A stretch of 64,000 bases of DNA, from assembly GCA_021561035.1 (NCBI GenBank), contig CP067346.1, forward strand, positions 3,255,001 to 3,319,000. The letters are read 5' to 3'. Source of the stretch: Clostridioides sp. ES-S-0054-01 (GTDB lineage Bacteria > Bacillota > Clostridia > Peptostreptococcales > Peptostreptococcaceae). The notes beneath the pieces were generated by a model. It made no database searches and was not told where the DNA came from. It saw only the letters and a program-made list of their open reading frames with translations. Below are positions 60,707-64,000 of the stretch, piece by piece (positions within the stretch are counted from its first letter, which is position 1; every line of letters begins with the position of its first letter). The position numbers were made by a program, and so were the translations under genes.

Positions 60707-63097
60707 TTAATTACTCCTTTTAAAACAACTATTAACTTCTATTACATTTTTTGATAATTTTATTTCTTTATTATCATGTAATATGGTTATATTTCTACCC
60801 TTTATTACCTTATAACAAGATTTATTCTCTTCTATATTTACAGAAACTAGACTATCTCTAAATAATATATTAAATTTAATGCTTTTCCAATGTTTAGGAA
60901 TCCTTGGTTCAAAACTTAATTTATTATTTTTTATTTTCATTCCTGCAAATCCATATACTAAACTCATCCATGTTCCACCCATATTAGCAGCATGTATTCC
61001 ATCACTTGTATTTTTTTGTATGTTATTAATATCCATTAATGCCGTATCCATAAAGTAGCTATAAGCTTTTTCATGATTTCCAATTTCACTTGCCATCATT
61101 CCAAATATTGACCTTGACAAAGATGAATCATGAGTAGTTATTTTTTCATAGTATTCAAAATCTATCTTTTTTTGTTCTACACTAAACTCCTCAGGGAAAA
61201 GTAATGCTGCAAGTACAGTATCCGCTTGTTTATTTACTTGATATCTATATATTGTTAATGGATGATAATGAAGAAGTAATGGATATTTTTCTTTTGGTGT
61301 ATTTTTAAAATCCCACACTGATTTTTCTAAAAATGAATCATCCTGTTTGCTTATTTTCTTCTTTTCATCATATGGTAGATACATATTTTCAGCTGCCTTT
61401 ATCCAGTTTTTTACTTCATATTCTTGCAATTTAATTTTTCTAAACACTTCGTTTGAATATAAATTATGTTTAAATTTATCTACCATCTGTGCTGCATATG
61501 TCAAATTATATTTAGCCATTAAATTAGTATAGTAATTATTATTTACTATTGCTGTATATTCATCTGGACCTGTTACCCCATTTATACAGAATTTATTATT
61601 TTTTGTTTCTATATAATCTCCAAATTCGAACCAAAATCTCGCTGTTTCTATAAGAATTTCCAAGCCATTTTGCATCATGAATTCTTCATCATTAGTTGCT
61701 TCAAAATACGTTCTAATCCCATAAGCTATATCTGCATTTATATGAAATTGTGCTGTTCCTGCTGGATAATATGCACTACATTCATTCCCACTTATAGTTC
61801 TCCATGAATATAAGCAACCTTTATTTATTCCAAGCTCTCTAGCTCTTTCTCTTGATGCATCTAAAATTGAATATCTATAATCCAATAAAGCTCTAGCAAT
61901 AGATGGTTGAGTATATATAAAAAATGGTAATATGTACATCTCTGTATCCCAGAAATAGTGACCCTCATAGCCATCACCTGTAAGACCTTTAGCTGATATA
62001 TTAGTCTTTCCATCTCTTCCTGCCGATTGATAAATATGAAATAAATTAGTTTTTATTCCTAATTGAAGTCTTTTATCGCCTTCAATCTCTACATTAGAAG
62101 TTGTCCAAAATTCATTCATTTTCTCTCTCTGAATATTTTTAACTTTATCAAATCCAATGTTACGTGCCTCTCTTAAAACCAATTCTAATGATTTTAAACG
62201 CTCTCCTGATTGTAAATATTCTAATGAATCTAGATATTCTTCTGATTTTAAACATTCTTCATTTAGATTCAAATCAGAATATACTCTGCCATATCCTACA
62301 ACAATTTCTAAATTTAACCTTTCACCTTCTTTGGCATAAACTTCTATTTCTCGCTCTATACATTCATCTAAAACATTATAGGTCTCATTTATAATATTTC
62401 CACAAGTAATATATGAATCAAATCCACACCATAACCCTAATTTACTTGTTTCTGTAATTAAATTCATAAAATACTTATCATTATATTTTTTTATATCAAT
62501 TTTAAATTGATTCTTATTTATAGATGCCACCCTTGGGTCATATACTTTTTCACAATTAAATTTCTCCACATTATTTTCCATTTTATTTTTAAAGTTTATT
62601 TTTCCATTAAAATTTAATGGTGTTATTGTGTATGAAATCATCATTAATTCTTCTATGTCTTGAGATACTAGCCTTTCTATAGATACTTTAACTTTTTTCC
62701 CATGAGAATTTTCCCATATAAATGAACGTGTAAGAGTCCCTTCATTTAAATCTAGTATCCTAGTATGTTCACTTGTAATACCTTTTGATAAATCAAAGTA
62801 ATCTCCTTCAATAGAGAAGTTTACTATATGAGCATTAGGTAATTTACAGATAGTCTCATTTTGTTTTGCATAACCATAAGCAGTTTCTCCATATGTAATT
62901 GGAGATGATTCATAAAATCCATTTACATATGTACCTATATTATCTATATACTCATTATTAAAATCAGACTCTTCAATATTCCCTCTAATTCCTAAATGCC
63001 CATTAGCTAGTGTAAACAATGTTTCATTGGATTTTATTATATCTTTACTAAGCCCTTGCTCTATAAGTTGATTCTTAGTATTAAGTATTAAACTCAT
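60707..63097 (-). CDS. GH65 disaccharide (phosphate) phosphorylase
   Basis: 796 residues: N-terminal beta-sandwich (about 1-260), helical linker, catalytic (alpha/alpha)6 barrel (about 320-690) and C-terminal beta domain. The acid Glu is in GVTGPDEYTAIVNNNYYTN and the phosphate-site KQADTVL is present. GH65 members phosphorolyse maltose, trehalose, kojibiose, nigerose or trehalose-6-phosphate. Because a PTS permease is in the operon, a phosphorylated disaccharide such as trehalose-6-phosphate is the likely substrate, yielding beta-glucose-1-phosphate and glucose-6-phosphate. The exact linkage cannot be read. Confidence 0.92.
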   Translation of the reverse strand: MSLILNTKNQLIEQGLSKDIIKSNETLFTLANGHLGIRGNIEESDFNNEYIDNIGTYVNGFYESSPITYGETAYGYAKQNETICKLPNAHIVNFSIEGDYFDLSKGITSEHTRILDLNEGTLTRSFIWENSHGKKVKVSIERLVSQDIEELMMISYTITPLNFNGKINFKNKMENNVEKFNCEKVYDPRVASINKNQFKIDIKKYNDKYFMNLITETSKLGLWCGFDSYITCGNIINETYNVLDECIEREIEVYAKEGERLNLEIVVGYGRVYSDLNLNEECLKSEEYLDSLEYLQSGERLKSLELVLREARNIGFDKVKNIQREKMNEFWTTSNVEIEGDKRLQLGIKTNLFHIYQSAGRDGKTNISAKGLTGDGYEGHYFWDTEMYILPFFIYTQPSIARALLDYRYSILDASRERARELGINKGCLYSWRTISGNECSAYYPAGTAQFHINADIAYGIRTYFEATNDEEFMMQNGLEILIETARFWFEFGDYIETKNNKFCINGVTGPDEYTAIVNNNYYTNLMAKYNLTYAAQMVDKFKHNLYSNEVFRKIKLQEYEVKNWIKAAENMYLPYDEKKKISKQDDSFLEKSVWDFKNTPKEKYPLLLHYHPLTIYRYQVNKQADTVLAALLFPEEFSVEQKKIDFEYYEKITTHDSSLSRSIFGMMASEIGNHEKAYSYFMDTALMDINNIQKNTSDGIHAANMGGTWMSLVYGFAGMKIKNNKLSFEPRIPKHWKSIKFNILFRDSLVSVNIEENKSCYKVIKGRNITILHDNKEIKLSKNVIEVNSCFKRSN

Positions 63098-63121
63098 AAT
63101 AGCACTCCTTTCTTAAATGAA

Positions 63122-64000
<879 letters not shown>

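Overview
The window is AT-rich DNA from a Firmicute. The codon use, the strong GGAGG-type ribosome sites and the gene families (several beta-glucoside PTS operons, AgrC/AgrA-like two-component genes, an IS150-type IS3 element) point to Clostridioides difficile or a close Peptostreptococcaceae relative. This identification is by recognition only; no search was run. Most genes lie on the minus strand.

Layout: 1-1.1 kb, truncated M20 dipeptidase. 1.4-7.0 kb, FtsX-type ABC transporter behind an AgrC/AgrA-like kinase and LytTR regulator. 7.2-12.5 kb, a transposase scrap, then EIIA / HAD phosphatase / Fe-alcohol dehydrogenase facing a fructose-6-phosphate-aldolase-like gene and a PRD regulator whose terminator is split by an IS3-family element (12.5-13.8 kb). 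13.9-17 kb, YitT-like membrane protein, ribulose-phosphate-epimerase-like protein, PPi-type phosphofructokinase. 17.6-23 kb, unusual regulator convergent with a transporter plus two M20 amidohydrolases. 23.9-32.9 kb, two adjacent beta-glucoside PTS operons, one with an RpiR regulator and a cre site, the other with a BglG/LicT antiterminator, RAT, terminator and cre site. 33.2-37.2 kb, Old Yellow Enzyme-type reductase and OFA transporter divergent from a PadR regulator across a perfect 16-bp palindrome. 37.4-42.1 kb, a third beta-glucoside operon.

42.3-50.8 kb is the most distinctive region: a peptide natural-product (RiPP) cluster. Its order of transcription is a 717-residue radical SAM/SPASM protein that looks like two maturases fused, a 111-residue accessory protein, two very small cysteine-rich precursor peptides (51 and 42 residues) with CXXX-spaced cysteines, a terminator, an ABC exporter, and an ABC ATPase plus FtsX permease. 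Beside it lie a BlaI/BlaR1-like pair with a small secreted protein (50.9-52.8 kb), a decayed tyrosine-recombinase C-terminus (52.9-53.0 kb), an IS256-family transposase stopped by one amber codon (53.7-54.9 kb) and two tandem ParB-like genes without ParA (55.6-57.7 kb). Together these suggest an old mobile-element scar.

58.5-64 kb is a carbohydrate operon: a GH1 phospho-beta-glucosidase (cut by the window edge), a GH65 phosphorylase, beta-phosphoglucomutase and an EIIBC permease without its own EIIA. That EIIA could come from the solitary EIIA at 7.4 kb or from the A domains of the bgl permeases.
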